Below are positions 1 through 10,500 of a stretch of DNA of 64,000 nucleotides, piece after piece. Every line of letters begins with the position of its first letter. Within the stretch, counting starts at the first letter, position 1. The DNA comes from GCA-002282575 sp964519885 (lineage in GTDB: Bacteria; Pseudomonadota; Gammaproteobacteria; Thiomicrospirales; Thiomicrospiraceae), in the NCBI GenBank assembly GCA_964519885.1, contig CAZFLX010000007.1, forward strand, positions 27,327-91,326, written 5' to 3'. The translations under genes were made by a program, and so were the position numbers. A model generated the notes under the pieces. It was not told the DNA's origin, did no database searches, and saw nothing but the letters and a program-made list of their open reading frames with translations.

Positions 1-1
1 C

Positions 2-1315
2 ATTCGCGGTTATTGGGCGCACGAATATTTTCGCAATAACTACCCTAATGTTTACCTATTAGTGGTTGATTCGGTGAATGAAGGCTTAATGGCGGTAGTA
101 GGTAATCAGGTCGATTTTTATGCTGAAAATCTTGCATCGGTGAATTACGCCATTCGTCAGTATGGATTATCCAATATTGCCATTGTGGGCGAGTCGCCGC
201 AGAAGTTTGAACTGGCAATTGGTGTACACCATTCTGAACCCATGCTGTTTTCCATTATGCAAAAAGCCTTAGCCAGTGTGTCAGAAGAGGATAAGCGCGC
301 CATTCATGATCATTGGATTAAAATTGAAATGGTTAAACGTTTAGACCGGCAACAATTGGTTGAACTGGCAGGCGTTATCTTCGTCATTTTCATCGGGCTA
401 ATATTGGTTTTGTTGGTTTACCGATACCAACGCAACCGTTTTCAACGTTACATCGACGAGATTCACGAATTGCATCTTGCTTCTAAAATCGATCTGGTTA
501 CAGAAAAGGTCATTTGGTCCAGTCAATCTTATGCTCGACTAAGAAAGTGTGAAATAGAGCAGATGATTGACGATACTTTTTCTTGTTTTTCTGCTAAAAA
601 ATTGTCGGCTGAGCAGGTTGACTCAATTAAGTCACAGTTATTCTCAGGCAATCCTTGGGAAGGCGAGGTAGAAGGCATTGGCTGTGATGGAACCACCTAT
701 TGGGTGATGCTCAGGTTGATGCCAATTAAAAACTGGTTAGGCAAAATTACCCACGCTTGGGCAACGCGCGTGGATATTAGTGACAAAAAACGCATTGAAC
801 AATTATCGAATACCGATGAGTTAACGCAACTCTATAATCGCCATTATTTTAACCAAACCTTACCCGAACTCATTGCCTCTCATCAGTCTAGTGGCAAGCA
901 TCTTTGTTTAGCCTCTATTGACATAGACTTTTTTAAACTGGTCAATGATCATTACGGTCACGTTACCGGTGATAAGGTATTAAAACAGGTCGCTCATTTG
1001 TTGAAGGAGTGTTGCCATGAACACCAAGCTTTAACCTTCCGAATGGGTGGCGAAGAGTTTTTGGTTGTCGCATTTTTTGAGCAAGAGGCGCGGTTTTATC
1101 AACAACTTGAACTGTTGCGCCAAACTATTTTGAACGCAAAAATTGAAAATATTGAATCTCCTTTAAAAGTGGTGTCCATTTCAATTGGCGCTTGTTGTTG
1201 GTCGGATGCCGACTCAATCGAAAACTGGGAGTTGCTCTATCGTCAGGTAGATGATTTGCTGTATCAAGCCAAACAAAACGGACGCAATAAGTTGGTGAAC
1301 AGGGAGGCGGGTTAA
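2..1315 (+). CDS. Diguanylate cyclase with periplasmic binding domain, 5' end cut off
   Basis: The reading frame is open from base 2, so the GTG at 62 is internal and the gene begins outside the window. The visible part starts in the last third of a periplasmic solute-binding domain (SBP_bac_3 type), aligning with residues YWAHEYF of the next gene's YWSHEYF. Then come one membrane helix (about bases 365-425), a PAS-like segment and a GGDEF domain with an intact GGEEF active-site motif (about base 1050). It would make cyclic-di-GMP in the cytoplasm in response to a periplasmic ligand. The usual RxxD inhibitory site five residues before GGEEF is not present. It is a close paralogue of the following gene and lies 101 bp upstream of it, in tandem. 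Family assignment is firm; the ligand is unknown. Confidence 0.9.
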   Translation: MRGYWAHEYFRNNYPNVYLLVVDSVNEGLMAVVGNQVDFYAENLASVNYAIRQYGLSNIAIVGESPQKFELAIGVHHSEPMLFSIMQKALASVSEEDKRAIHDHWIKIEMVKRLDRQQLVELAGVIFVIFIGLILVLLVYRYQRNRFQRYIDEIHELHLASKIDLVTEKVIWSSQSYARLRKCEIEQMIDDTFSCFSAKKLSAEQVDSIKSQLFSGNPWEGEVEGIGCDGTTYWVMLRLMPIKNWLGKITHAWATRVDISDKKRIEQLSNTDELTQLYNRHYFNQTLPELIASHQSSGKHLCLASIDIDFFKLVNDHYGHVTGDKVLKQVAHLLKECCHEHQALTFRMGGEEFLVVAFFEQEARFYQQLELLRQTILNAKIENIESPLKVVSISIGACCWSDADSIENWELLYRQVDDLLYQAKQNGRNKLVNREAG

Positions 1316-1416
1316 TGTTGATTCGATCAATTAATTTTAATCGCTTGCAGCATCTAGAGGCGTTCAAACGTTATAGTCCTACTAACACTCATTTCTCTAG
1401 ATAGAGCTTGTCCAAT

Positions 1417-4113
1417 ATGCCTGTCATTAATCAGTTCAGCCGTCTTCATCCTCTCGGGATTTATGGACTAATCTCTTTCGTGTTAAGTTTATGGATTAGC
1501 TTTTCAGCTCATGCAATGACAGTAGAATCAACAACTGCTCTCAAACCCATTCAAGTTCAACTTAACTGGCACCATCAATTCGAGTTTGCTGGTTTTTATG
1601 CGGCTATTCAGCAAGGTTATTATCAAGATGTCGGCTTAGATGTTCGGTTAAAACATTTTGTGGCAGACAAAAATGTGCTTAACGAGGTGGTTAAGGGTAA
1701 TAGCCAATTTGGTGTGGGTTATGCGACGACTATCGCCGATTATATCAAGGGCGCGCCAATTCAATTGGTGATGGCTTCTTTTCAACATTCTCCGACGGTG
1801 CTCATTAGCCAAGCTCCCATTAGTGATTTGTCTGAATTACTAGGCAAGAAGGCTATGTACAATGACACATTGCAAGAGTTAGCGCTACTCAATAAAGCTT
1901 CTAAGCAGCAACAGGACTCTATTATTCGGGTGCCAAGTTCAACCAGTTTGGATGCTTTCATTCGCAAAGAAGTTGATTTTTTTGGTGGGTTCATCACCAA
2001 TGAACCCTTTCAACTTCAAGAAATGGGTGTACCTTATTACATTATCGATCCTAAATTGTATGGGGTAAATAGTGCTGAAAATCTGGTTTTTACCACTTCT
2101 CAGTATGCTCTCGAAAATCCAGCTACCGTGGCGGCTTTTCGAGAGGCCACCATTAAAGGTTGGCAATTTGCAATGGATAATCCTGATACCGTGATTGATT
2201 ACATGCTTGCACATTACACCGTTCCTAAGTCTCGCAAAGCGCTTGAATATGAAGCTAAGGCTTTGCGCCCTTATGTGAGTGTGGGGACAAGACCCATTGG
2301 TGTGATCGAACCAGAAAGACTAAAAGAAACAGCTCTTGAATTAAAAGAAATTGGCTTGATTAGTCAGGCCAACTTTGAGGCGTTTAATCCCTCTAAATTT
2401 CTGGGACTAACGCAAGGCAAGGTGAATTTAACCAGCGAGGAATTAGCCTATTTAGCCAAGAATCCGGTTATCCAGTTAGCGAATGATATTGATTGGGCAC
2501 CGATTGAATTCATCGATAATGAGGGAAATTTTCGTGGATTGGCGGCAGATTACTTTAAGATTTTTGAGCAGATGTTAGGGGTCAAGTTTATACCAGAAAC
2601 TGAAAAATCATGGAGCGAGGTCAAAGCCTTAGCCAAGTCAGGTGAAAGAATGATTTTTTCAGGTACAGTGTCTTCGCCTGAAAGACGAAACTATATGCAT
2701 TTTACCGATCCTTATTTGTCTTTTCCGATGGTATTGGTTGCCGGGAATAATGTCAGTTATGTGTCCGATTATCGTCAATTAGAAGGACAAACCGTTGCCG
2801 TGGTAAAAGACTATTGGTCTCATGAGTATTTTGCGCGTAAGTATCCCAAGGTCAACCTATTGGTGACAAATTCCGTTAATGAAGCCTTAACTGCAGTTAT
2901 GACGGGAAAAGCCTTGGTGTATTCTGAAAATTTAGCGGTAGTCAATTTTGCCATGCGTAAGAAGGGTATGGATGGTTTATCGATTGTGGGTGAAGCTCAT
3001 GAACGCGCTGAAATTTCTATTGGCGTACATCACCAGCAACCACTGTTGTTTTCCATTATGCAAAAAACCTTGGCCAGTGTATCGGAAGAAGATAAGCGTA
3101 GCATTTACGATCGTTGGATACACATTGAACTGGTTAAACGTTTAGATAATAAACAGATTAGAGAGTTAACGGTTTATAGCACGATCATCGTGATTCTTCT
3201 CTTGACCATATTGCTGAGTTACCGTTACCAGCGCAATCGATTTAAACACTATACCGAGCAAATTAATGAATTGAATTATGCTTCTAAGGTAGATTTAGCG
3301 ACACAAAAAGTGGTCTGGGTCAGTCGATCCTATGCTGATTTACGTGGTTGTAAAGTTACTGATCTGCTGGGAAAGGATTATATTGAATTAGCCAAAGAAA
3401 GTTTTTCAGAGGCTTCCATTCAAGCCATCAGAGAACAGCTGTTGTCCGGAGAAGCTTGGAGTGGAGAAGTTGAAGGAAAACGCTGTGATGGGTCGCCTTA
3501 TTGGGTGCATTTAACCCTAACGCCGCAAACCAATTGGCTAGGTGATGTAACGCACTTTTGGGCAACGCGTGTGGATATTAGTGATAAAAAACGTATTGAA
3601 CAACTATCGAATACCGATAAGTTAACGCAACTCTACAATCGACATTATTTTAACCAGATTCTACCCAAATTATTGGTGCGCAATTATCAAACAGGCAATC
3701 ACCTTTGCTTGGCATCGATTGATATCGACTTCTTTAAGCTGGTGAACGATACCTATGGTCACCTTGTGGGTGATCAGGTATTAAAACAGGTGTCAGCTTT
3801 ATTAAAAAAATGTTGTCCGCAAGGTGATGCTCTCGCTTTCCGCATGGGGGGTGAAGAATTTTTGTTAGTGATGTTTGTGGAAAATCCAGATGATTTTTAT
3901 CAGCAACTCGAAGCGCTCAGAATTGAAGTATTCAATGCAAAAATTGAAAACCGCGATACGCCATTAGGTTGGGTGTCTATCTCGATTGGTGCTTGCTGCT
4001 GGCAGATGGAAGCGTCAATTGGAAACTGGGAGTTACTCTACCGTGATGTGGATGATTTGCTGTATCAAGCCAAACAAAGCGGACGCAATAAGTTGGTGAC
4101 ACCACAAGGTTAG
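1417..4113 (+). CDS. Diguanylate cyclase with NMT1/THI5-like and SBP_bac_3 sensor domains
   Basis: A protein of 898 residues if started at ATG 1417; a TTG nine bases earlier is less likely. A signal peptide ends near AHA (about residue 33). An NMT1/THI5-type domain follows (VQLNWHHQFEFAGFYAA, about 45-330), then a second periplasmic binding domain (SBP_bac_3, about 350-580), one membrane helix (about 590-610), a PAS-like region and a GGDEF domain with GGEEF. The architecture indicates a membrane-bound receptor that binds a small periplasmic ligand and makes c-di-GMP. NMT1 domains are known for pyrimidine/thiamine-precursor or sulfonate-like ligands, but the ligand here cannot be read from sequence. 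The first GGDEF helix has DKLT where the upstream paralogue has the usual DELT, and no RxxD inhibitory site is seen. recC starts 7 bp downstream, so co-transcription is possible. Confidence 0.92.
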   Translation: MPVINQFSRLHPLGIYGLISFVLSLWISFSAHAMTVESTTALKPIQVQLNWHHQFEFAGFYAAIQQGYYQDVGLDVRLKHFVADKNVLNEVVKGNSQFGVGYATTIADYIKGAPIQLVMASFQHSPTVLISQAPISDLSELLGKKAMYNDTLQELALLNKASKQQQDSIIRVPSSTSLDAFIRKEVDFFGGFITNEPFQLQEMGVPYYIIDPKLYGVNSAENLVFTTSQYALENPATVAAFREATIKGWQFAMDNPDTVIDYMLAHYTVPKSRKALEYEAKALRPYVSVGTRPIGVIEPERLKETALELKEIGLISQANFEAFNPSKFLGLTQGKVNLTSEELAYLAKNPVIQLANDIDWAPIEFIDNEGNFRGLAADYFKIFEQMLGVKFIPETEKSWSEVKALAKSGERMIFSGTVSSPERRNYMHFTDPYLSFPMVLVAGNNVSYVSDYRQLEGQTVAVVKDYWSHEYFARKYPKVNLLVTNSVNEALTAVMTGKALVYSENLAVVNFAMRKKGMDGLSIVGEAHERAEISIGVHHQQPLLFSIMQKTLASVSEEDKRSIYDRWIHIELVKRLDNKQIRELTVYSTIIVILLLTILLSYRYQRNRFKHYTEQINELNYASKVDLATQKVVWVSRSYADLRGCKVTDLLGKDYIELAKESFSEASIQAIREQLLSGEAWSGEVEGKRCDGSPYWVHLTLTPQTNWLGDVTHFWATRVDISDKKRIEQLSNTDKLTQLYNRHYFNQILPKLLVRNYQTGNHLCLASIDIDFFKLVNDTYGHLVGDQVLKQVSALLKKCCPQGDALAFRMGGEEFLLVMFVENPDDFYQQLEALRIEVFNAKIENRDTPLGWVSISIGACCWQMEASIGNWELLYRDVDDLLYQAKQSGRNKLVTPQG

Positions 4114-4120
4114 TATCTGA

Positions 4121-7100
4121 ATGGCTTCTTTATCAACTGGCTTGGTGATCGTACATGGTAATCGCATGGAAGATTTGCGAGAAGTCATGCTTTCTTGGTT
4201 GCAGAGTCACCCTTTACCGCCACTCACGCCCGAAGTCATTCTGGTGCAAAGCAATGGCATGAAGCAATGGCTGGTACAGTCGATGGCTCAACAGCTGGGT
4301 GTTAGCGCTGGCGTTGAACTCTATTTACCCAGTGAGTTTGTTTGGCGCGCCTATCGACAGGTGTTAGGTAATCAGCAAGTTCCCAAACAGATGGCATTTG
4401 ATAAAGCTCCCTTAACTTGGCGTATCTATCGGTTACTCGATTGGGTATTAACTTGTAATGACACGGTTTATCAACCGCTACAGCATTATTTAGCCGTGAC
4501 TGAGCAACAGGATGAACGTCGCTTTCAATTAGCCGCGCAAATTGCTGATCTGTACGATCAATATCAAACTTATCGTGCTGATTGGATCAGTGATTGGTCG
4601 AAAGGGCTGGATCAAATCATCAATCAACAGGGAAGTGCCACACCCCTGAATGAACAATCATGGCAAGCCGCTTTGTGGCGCGCTTTACAGCAAGATATTA
4701 GCCAGTTAGGACAATCTCAAACCTCGCGGGCCAGTATCCACGCGCAATTTATGCAAAAAATGCAGGAATCCGATGCGCAATCCAACTTGAAGCTACCTGA
4801 ACGCATTATTGTGTTTGGGGTGAGTAGTTTGCCACAGCAAACGCTCGAAGCTCTGTCGATGATGGCTAAAGCCTCTCAGGTATTGTTGTTTGTCAACAAC
4901 CCTTGTCAATACTATTGGGGCGATGTGCAGGATGCCCGTTATTGGCGTCGTAATCAAATGGTGAAAGCCCACCGACACGCGATTAAACACGATTTACCGC
5001 TTTCGCCTTTGCAAGAAGACTATGCCAGTTTTCATCCATTACTGGCTGCTTGGGGCAAGCAAGGTAAAGACTATTTACAATTACTCAATGACATTGATGA
5101 AACCTCGATTTACGCCCATTGGTTTCAACGGGTTGATGTGTTTGTCGAGCCAAAGGAATCAACACAACTGGCCGAATTGCAACGCCATATTTTGCAGTTA
5201 ACGCCACCGCCAGAACAGCCACAACCGGTCGATGCGGATGATTCGATTTGTTTGCGTTCGGGCTATTCATCACAACGTGAAGTGGAGATGTTGCACGATC
5301 ATTTACTGGCATTATTTGACGCTAACCCCAACCTAGCTCCCAGTGATGTCATGGTGATGATGCCAGACATCGATCAATTTGCGGCTGCAGTAAGTGCGGT
5401 ATTTGGTCGAATGAGTCCCAAAGATAAACGTTATATTCCTTTTTCGATTGCCGACACCAGTTTACGCATCGAACCCATGATGCAGTTATTGCAGTGGTTA
5501 TTAACACTGCCCACAGCCGAGATTGGCCTGAGTGATTGGCATGCGATGTTTGAATTGGAGGCGGTGCGGACAAGGTTTAAGCTCGACGAGCATGATGTGG
5601 AACGCCTACACCACTGGTTAAGCGAAGTCGGAGTCCGTTGGGGATTAGATGCGCAAGACCGTAGGGAACGTCATAAATTGCCTGCTGGTGTAACGGCTAA
5701 TAGTTGGTTGTTTGGGCTAGAGCGTCTATTATTGGGCTATGCAACGGGAGAGAGTGATCAGGCTTGGCAGTCTGTGTTGCCTGTCGCTGCGGTTTCTGGC
5801 TCTTCTGCTGAACTTTTGGGGGCTTTAGCCGAATGGATTCAATCTATTCGGATTGCACAACAATTGTTAGCTCACGAAATAACTCCGGTTATTTGGCGCT
5901 GTTATTTAGAAGAATTACTAACGTTATTTTTTGATGATCAGCAAGACCTAAACAGTCAACGTTGGTTAAGTCGTTTTCGTCAAGGGCTAACTAATTGGTT
6001 GTCGGCGTGCGAGATGGCAGGATTTCAACAAAAATTGCCCTTGTCACTGGTGGCAAAAGCTTGGTTAGATAATATTGACGATAATAGCAGTTTGCAACGT
6101 CCTTTCTTAACAGGTGGCGTTCAATTTGCTACCCTTATGCCAATGCGTGCCATCCCCTTTAAGGTGATTTGTTTAATTGGCTTAAATGAAAGTGATTATC
6201 CGCGTCAACAAGTCAAACAAGATTTTGATTTAATGACATTAACGGGACAATGGCGTGCAGGGGATAGGTCACGTCGTTATGACGACCGTTACCTGTTTTT
6301 AGAAGCCATTTTGTCGGCGCGTCAACAGCTTTATTTAAGTTGGACGGGACGCAGTATTCGTGATGATCAACCGCGTGCGCCGAGTATTTTGGTGTCTCAG
6401 TTTATCGACTATTGTCATCAGCTTTGGACACCGAAATTAGTGCCACAGCAGCACCCGTTACAGCCTTTTTCTAAAACCTATTTGCAGCCAGACTCTCATC
6501 TAAAAACTTATGCTGCTGACTGGTTATCCCTTGTCGATAACTCGACGACATGCCAGCATGACTGGTCACAAGCCGTCTTAGTCAAAAGTTCTATTCCTAA
6601 CAACTTGTCCATCACTAGGCTAATCGATTTATTACGTCATCCGCAGCGGGTTATCTTAGGTCATCGATTAGGCGTTAAGTTCAATCAACCGCATGAAGTG
6701 CTGAGTGATGATGAAATCTTTGAATTGTCGGGCTTAGAGAGCTATCAACTTTATCAGCAACAAATTGACACTTGGTTAACCACTGGTGATGAAAAGTCTC
6801 TGCCGTTGGAGTTGAGTGGTGCTTTACCCTTAGCTGGTTTTGCTCAAGTCAATCAACAACAATTACAACAACACAGCGAACAACTCTGGCAGAGATGGCA
6901 AACTTTAGTGAGTCAGTATCCCCATCAATTGGCTTCCTTGCCTTTAGCTTTAACACTATCTGGCACCCATTTACAGGGTCAAATCGATTTACTTTATAGC
7001 AACCAACACCAGCAGCAGTCAGCTATCTATTTCATTGCGGGCTTTTTAGGAGATAGCAAGAAATTAAAAGCTTACAAATTGATAGCTGCTTGGCTGAATC

Positions 7101-7528
7101 ACTGTCTCGCACATGCCGCACATCAGGTTATGACCAGTCACATTGTGGCAATGGATACACAAGTTAGTTTTCAACCCATTGAAGCTAACCAAGCGCGATT
7201 ATGGTTACAAAATTATATCGATCTTTATCAACAGGCATCGCACCAGCCGCTGAAAGTGGCGTGTAAAAGTGGTATTGCCTATGTGCAGATGTTACAACAA
7301 CTCCAAGCCAATCCTAAAAATGCCGAAATAGATGCAGAAATCTTAAATACCAAAGCCTTAGATGCCGCTCGTCATGAATTTGATGGCGGTTTTGGACGCA
7401 CAGGCGAAAGGGAGCAATCACTCGAATTACAACGTTGTTTTCAGTCGTTTGATGACTTACAGCCCGAATTTTGTGATCTGGCTCAAAGATTGTATGGCGT
7501 GATGTTAGAGCGGATAGTAATTCTATGA
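4121..7528 (+). CDS. recC: Exodeoxyribonuclease V subunit gamma (RecC)
   Basis: RecC scans for Chi sites and splits the duplex in the RecBCD helicase-nuclease, which processes double-strand ends for RecA. The protein has 1135 residues, close to the E. coli subunit. The start (VIVHGNRMEDL) and the QSNGMKQWLV segment are characteristic RecC N-terminal features. It is a superfamily 1 helicase-like fold without a functional Walker A, as expected for RecC. It opens a recC-recB-recD run in which each gene overlaps the next by ATGA, implying translational coupling. The ATG at 4121 is the only sensible start, 7 bp after the cyclase stop. Confidence 0.97.
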   Translation: MASLSTGLVIVHGNRMEDLREVMLSWLQSHPLPPLTPEVILVQSNGMKQWLVQSMAQQLGVSAGVELYLPSEFVWRAYRQVLGNQQVPKQMAFDKAPLTWRIYRLLDWVLTCNDTVYQPLQHYLAVTEQQDERRFQLAAQIADLYDQYQTYRADWISDWSKGLDQIINQQGSATPLNEQSWQAALWRALQQDISQLGQSQTSRASIHAQFMQKMQESDAQSNLKLPERIIVFGVSSLPQQTLEALSMMAKASQVLLFVNNPCQYYWGDVQDARYWRRNQMVKAHRHAIKHDLPLSPLQEDYASFHPLLAAWGKQGKDYLQLLNDIDETSIYAHWFQRVDVFVEPKESTQLAELQRHILQLTPPPEQPQPVDADDSICLRSGYSSQREVEMLHDHLLALFDANPNLAPSDVMVMMPDIDQFAAAVSAVFGRMSPKDKRYIPFSIADTSLRIEPMMQLLQWLLTLPTAEIGLSDWHAMFELEAVRTRFKLDEHDVERLHHWLSEVGVRWGLDAQDRRERHKLPAGVTANSWLFGLERLLLGYATGESDQAWQSVLPVAAVSGSSAELLGALAEWIQSIRIAQQLLAHEITPVIWRCYLEELLTLFFDDQQDLNSQRWLSRFRQGLTNWLSACEMAGFQQKLPLSLVAKAWLDNIDDNSSLQRPFLTGGVQFATLMPMRAIPFKVICLIGLNESDYPRQQVKQDFDLMTLTGQWRAGDRSRRYDDRYLFLEAILSARQQLYLSWTGRSIRDDQPRAPSILVSQFIDYCHQLWTPKLVPQQHPLQPFSKTYLQPDSHLKTYAADWLSLVDNSTTCQHDWSQAVLVKSSIPNNLSITRLIDLLRHPQRVILGHRLGVKFNQPHEVLSDDEIFELSGLESYQLYQQQIDTWLTTGDEKSLPLELSGALPLAGFAQVNQQQLQQHSEQLWQRWQTLVSQYPHQLASLPLALTLSGTHLQGQIDLLYSNQHQQQSAIYFIAGFLGDSKKLKAYKLIAAWLNHCLAHAAHQVMTSHIVAMDTQVSFQPIEANQARLWLQNYIDLYQQASHQPLKVACKSGIAYVQMLQQLQANPKNAEIDAEILNTKALDAARHEFDGGFGRTGEREQSLELQRCFQSFDDLQPEFCDLAQRLYGVMLERIVIL

Positions 7529-10500
7529 TAGCCACCAACCTCAACCCCTTAACCTTGCCTTTGCAAGGGCAACAGCTAATCGAAGCCAGTGCGGGTACGG
7601 GAAAAACCTACACCTTATCGGCACTTTATGTGCGCTTGGTGTTAGGTCACAATCAGCTATTCGATGGCGGTGAACGCCTACTATTGCCGCCCGATATTTT
7701 GGTGATGACTTTTACTGATGCGGCGACTGCTGAGTTGCGTGAGCGCATACGCTTGCGGTTGCAAGAAGCAAAACTCGCGTTTCAATGTGGCAGTAGTGAT
7801 GATCCACTGTTATCGGAATTACTCACAGAGTTTCCAGTCGATTCCTATGCCGTTTGTGTACAAAAACTGAGTTTAGCCATTGAATGGATGGATGAAGCGG
7901 CAATTTTCACTATTCACGGTTGGGCGAGTCGGATGTTGCGACAACATGCCTTCGACAGCCTAGCCATGTTTGAACAGACTTTGGTTGAAGATACCTATCA
8001 GTTGAAATTAACCGCTTGCAAAAATTATTGGCGACAAACTTATTATGCACTCGACGCGCAGGCAGCAAGCGCCGTTCAAGCTTGGGTCAAGAGCCCCGAA
8101 GCACTATTAACCTTGGTCAACCATCAACAATCTACGCCAAATAGAGATAACGATAATACTGTTACACCGGTTGAACCCAAGCAAGTCTTGCAAGCATGGG
8201 TGGACTGGAAAACAAAACTATCGGCCTGTTTCATTGAATTACAAACCAGCTGGACGGATGAAGTCACTCAACTACTATTTCAAGCCTTAGATTCTGATCA
8301 ACTTAATAAAACCCATTATCACAAAACATGGCTGGGGCAATTGCTTGACTGGCTCAAAACCGAAAACAATCCGCCATTAGATAAATTAGCAAATGTCAGC
8401 ACAGGTGCTTTCAAAACAAAAGGCAAGGGCACAGCACCCGTTCATGACGCTTTTGATTTGATGGCGCGTTATGTGGGTTTATTAAGTCAAGAACCCGATT
8501 ACCAAGAGGCCTTGCTGGCTCATGCACGAGTCGGTGTTCAAAATTTATATCAACACGCCAAACACCAAGCAGGGTTGTTTGATTTCGATGACCTGCTCCA
8601 ACAACTCTATCATGCTTTGCAAGGCGAGGAAGGCACAGCCTTAGCACAAGCCATTCGTAAGCAATACCCAGTAGCTTTGGTTGATGAGTTTCAAGACACT
8701 GATCCTTGGCAATATGGCTGTTTCACGCCGCTATACGCTGGTCGAGATGATTGTGTGTTGTTGATGATTGGTGATCCCAAACAAGCGATTTATCGCTTTC
8801 GGGGTGCTGATATGGACACCTATTTACTGGCCAAAAGTCATGTCGTAGAGCCATATACACTAACGCAAAACTTTCGTTCTAGCCAAGCGATGATTAGTGC
8901 AGTCAATCGGTTATTTGCCATGGCAGAGCAACATCCCAAAGGGGCGTTTCAATTCAAAGTAGATGATCAAAACCCCATTCCTTTTGTTGAAGTGACAGCC
9001 GGAAAAACACTGTCTGAATTGATCGTGGATGAAAAGCCGCATGCTGCGGTTACCTTGTGGTCAATGAAGCCCGCAGAATGCGTGACAAGGGGTGAATATC
9101 AGCAAGTGATGGCAGAAGCATGCGCCAATCAAATTCATCGGTTACTCAATCCATCAACGAACAGTGGCTTTGTCGGCGAAAGTGGCTTAAAGCCAATTGC
9201 TGCAAAGGATATTGCGGTATTAGTTCGCAAAACAGACGAAGCAATGCTCATCAAAAAAGCACTCAGTCAATACCAAATAGCCAGCGTTTATCTCTCTGAT
9301 AAAGAAAGTATTTTTACCAGCTCTGAAGCCCTCGATGTGTGGCGTTGGCTGGTGGCAGTGAATGAGCCAGAATCGACTCGTGCCATTGGCGCAGCACTAG
9401 CCAGTAACAGCTTTGCTTATTCATTAAATGAAATTGACCAATTGGCTAACAATGAAGCTGCATGGGATGAATGGGTAACACGTTTTCGTTCTTGGCGAGA
9501 CACTTGGCAACAGCAAGGCGTGCAAGCGATGTTGTATCGGCTGATGCATGAGCAGGGAATTACCGATTACTGGCAGCGGCAAACCGAGGGAGAACGTAAG
9601 CTCACCAACCTATTACATTTAGCCGAGGTGTTACAACAGGCTTCCTTGGAGCGAGAAGGGCGCATTGCGCTAATTCGCTGGTTAGCCATGCACATTAGCC
9701 AACCACAAGCGTCTACCGCGAAAGAACATTTGGTGCGACTAGAAAGTGATGCCGCTTGTATTACCATTATCACCATCCATAAATCGAAAGGCTTAGAGTA
9801 TCCCTTAGTGTTTTTACCCTTTGCCATGAGTTTGGGTATGAATAAACGCCAAGTCAGTGATGAACAGGAACGAGAGCTGGATTGGCAGGAATCGATTCGT
9901 TTACTCTATGTTGCCCTAACACGTGCCAGTCATGCACTTTGGTTGGGCGTTGCTGGTTTTAAGACAAAATCGGATAGTGCTGGCTTTTATGAAACTGCCT
10001 TGGGCTACTTATTAGCAGGCGATAAACGCGGAGATGATGAAAACGCATGGGCTAACGCCTTCGAGTCTTGGTTAACCCACCCCAATGTAAGTTGGCAAAT
10101 ACTAGAACAAAACTTAATAAAAGCGAGTGAACAAGGTTTAGCAATCGTTGACCAAGTGTCAGAAAAACAGACGCATTCGGCAGTATTGATCCCACAAACT
10201 CGACATTGGCCTTTCAGCCAAGTCACCAGCTATTCCAGAATCACGCATCAACTGGATGCGCAGCGCATCAGTGCCAGTGAATTTCGTTTGTTAGAACAAC
10301 AAGCCGATGACACACAACAGCCATTAGATGACGATCAGCCGAGCGATTTACCCCTGTTTGAACTGACCCAAGTCGAGACACCTTGGCAAGCTTTACCCGC
10401 AGGTGCGGGTGTGGGTGATTTTATGCATCGCGCCCTAGAAACCTTATTGGTTGAGCAAATCCAACCTGATGATGCCTTCTGGCAGGAATTTTGGCAACGG

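Noticed and set aside
1318..1330. TTGAT-TCG-ATCAA, resembling an FNR/ANR box between the two cyclases
   Set aside because: The spacer is 3 nt where FNR-type boxes need 4, and no good promoter lies at the right distance.
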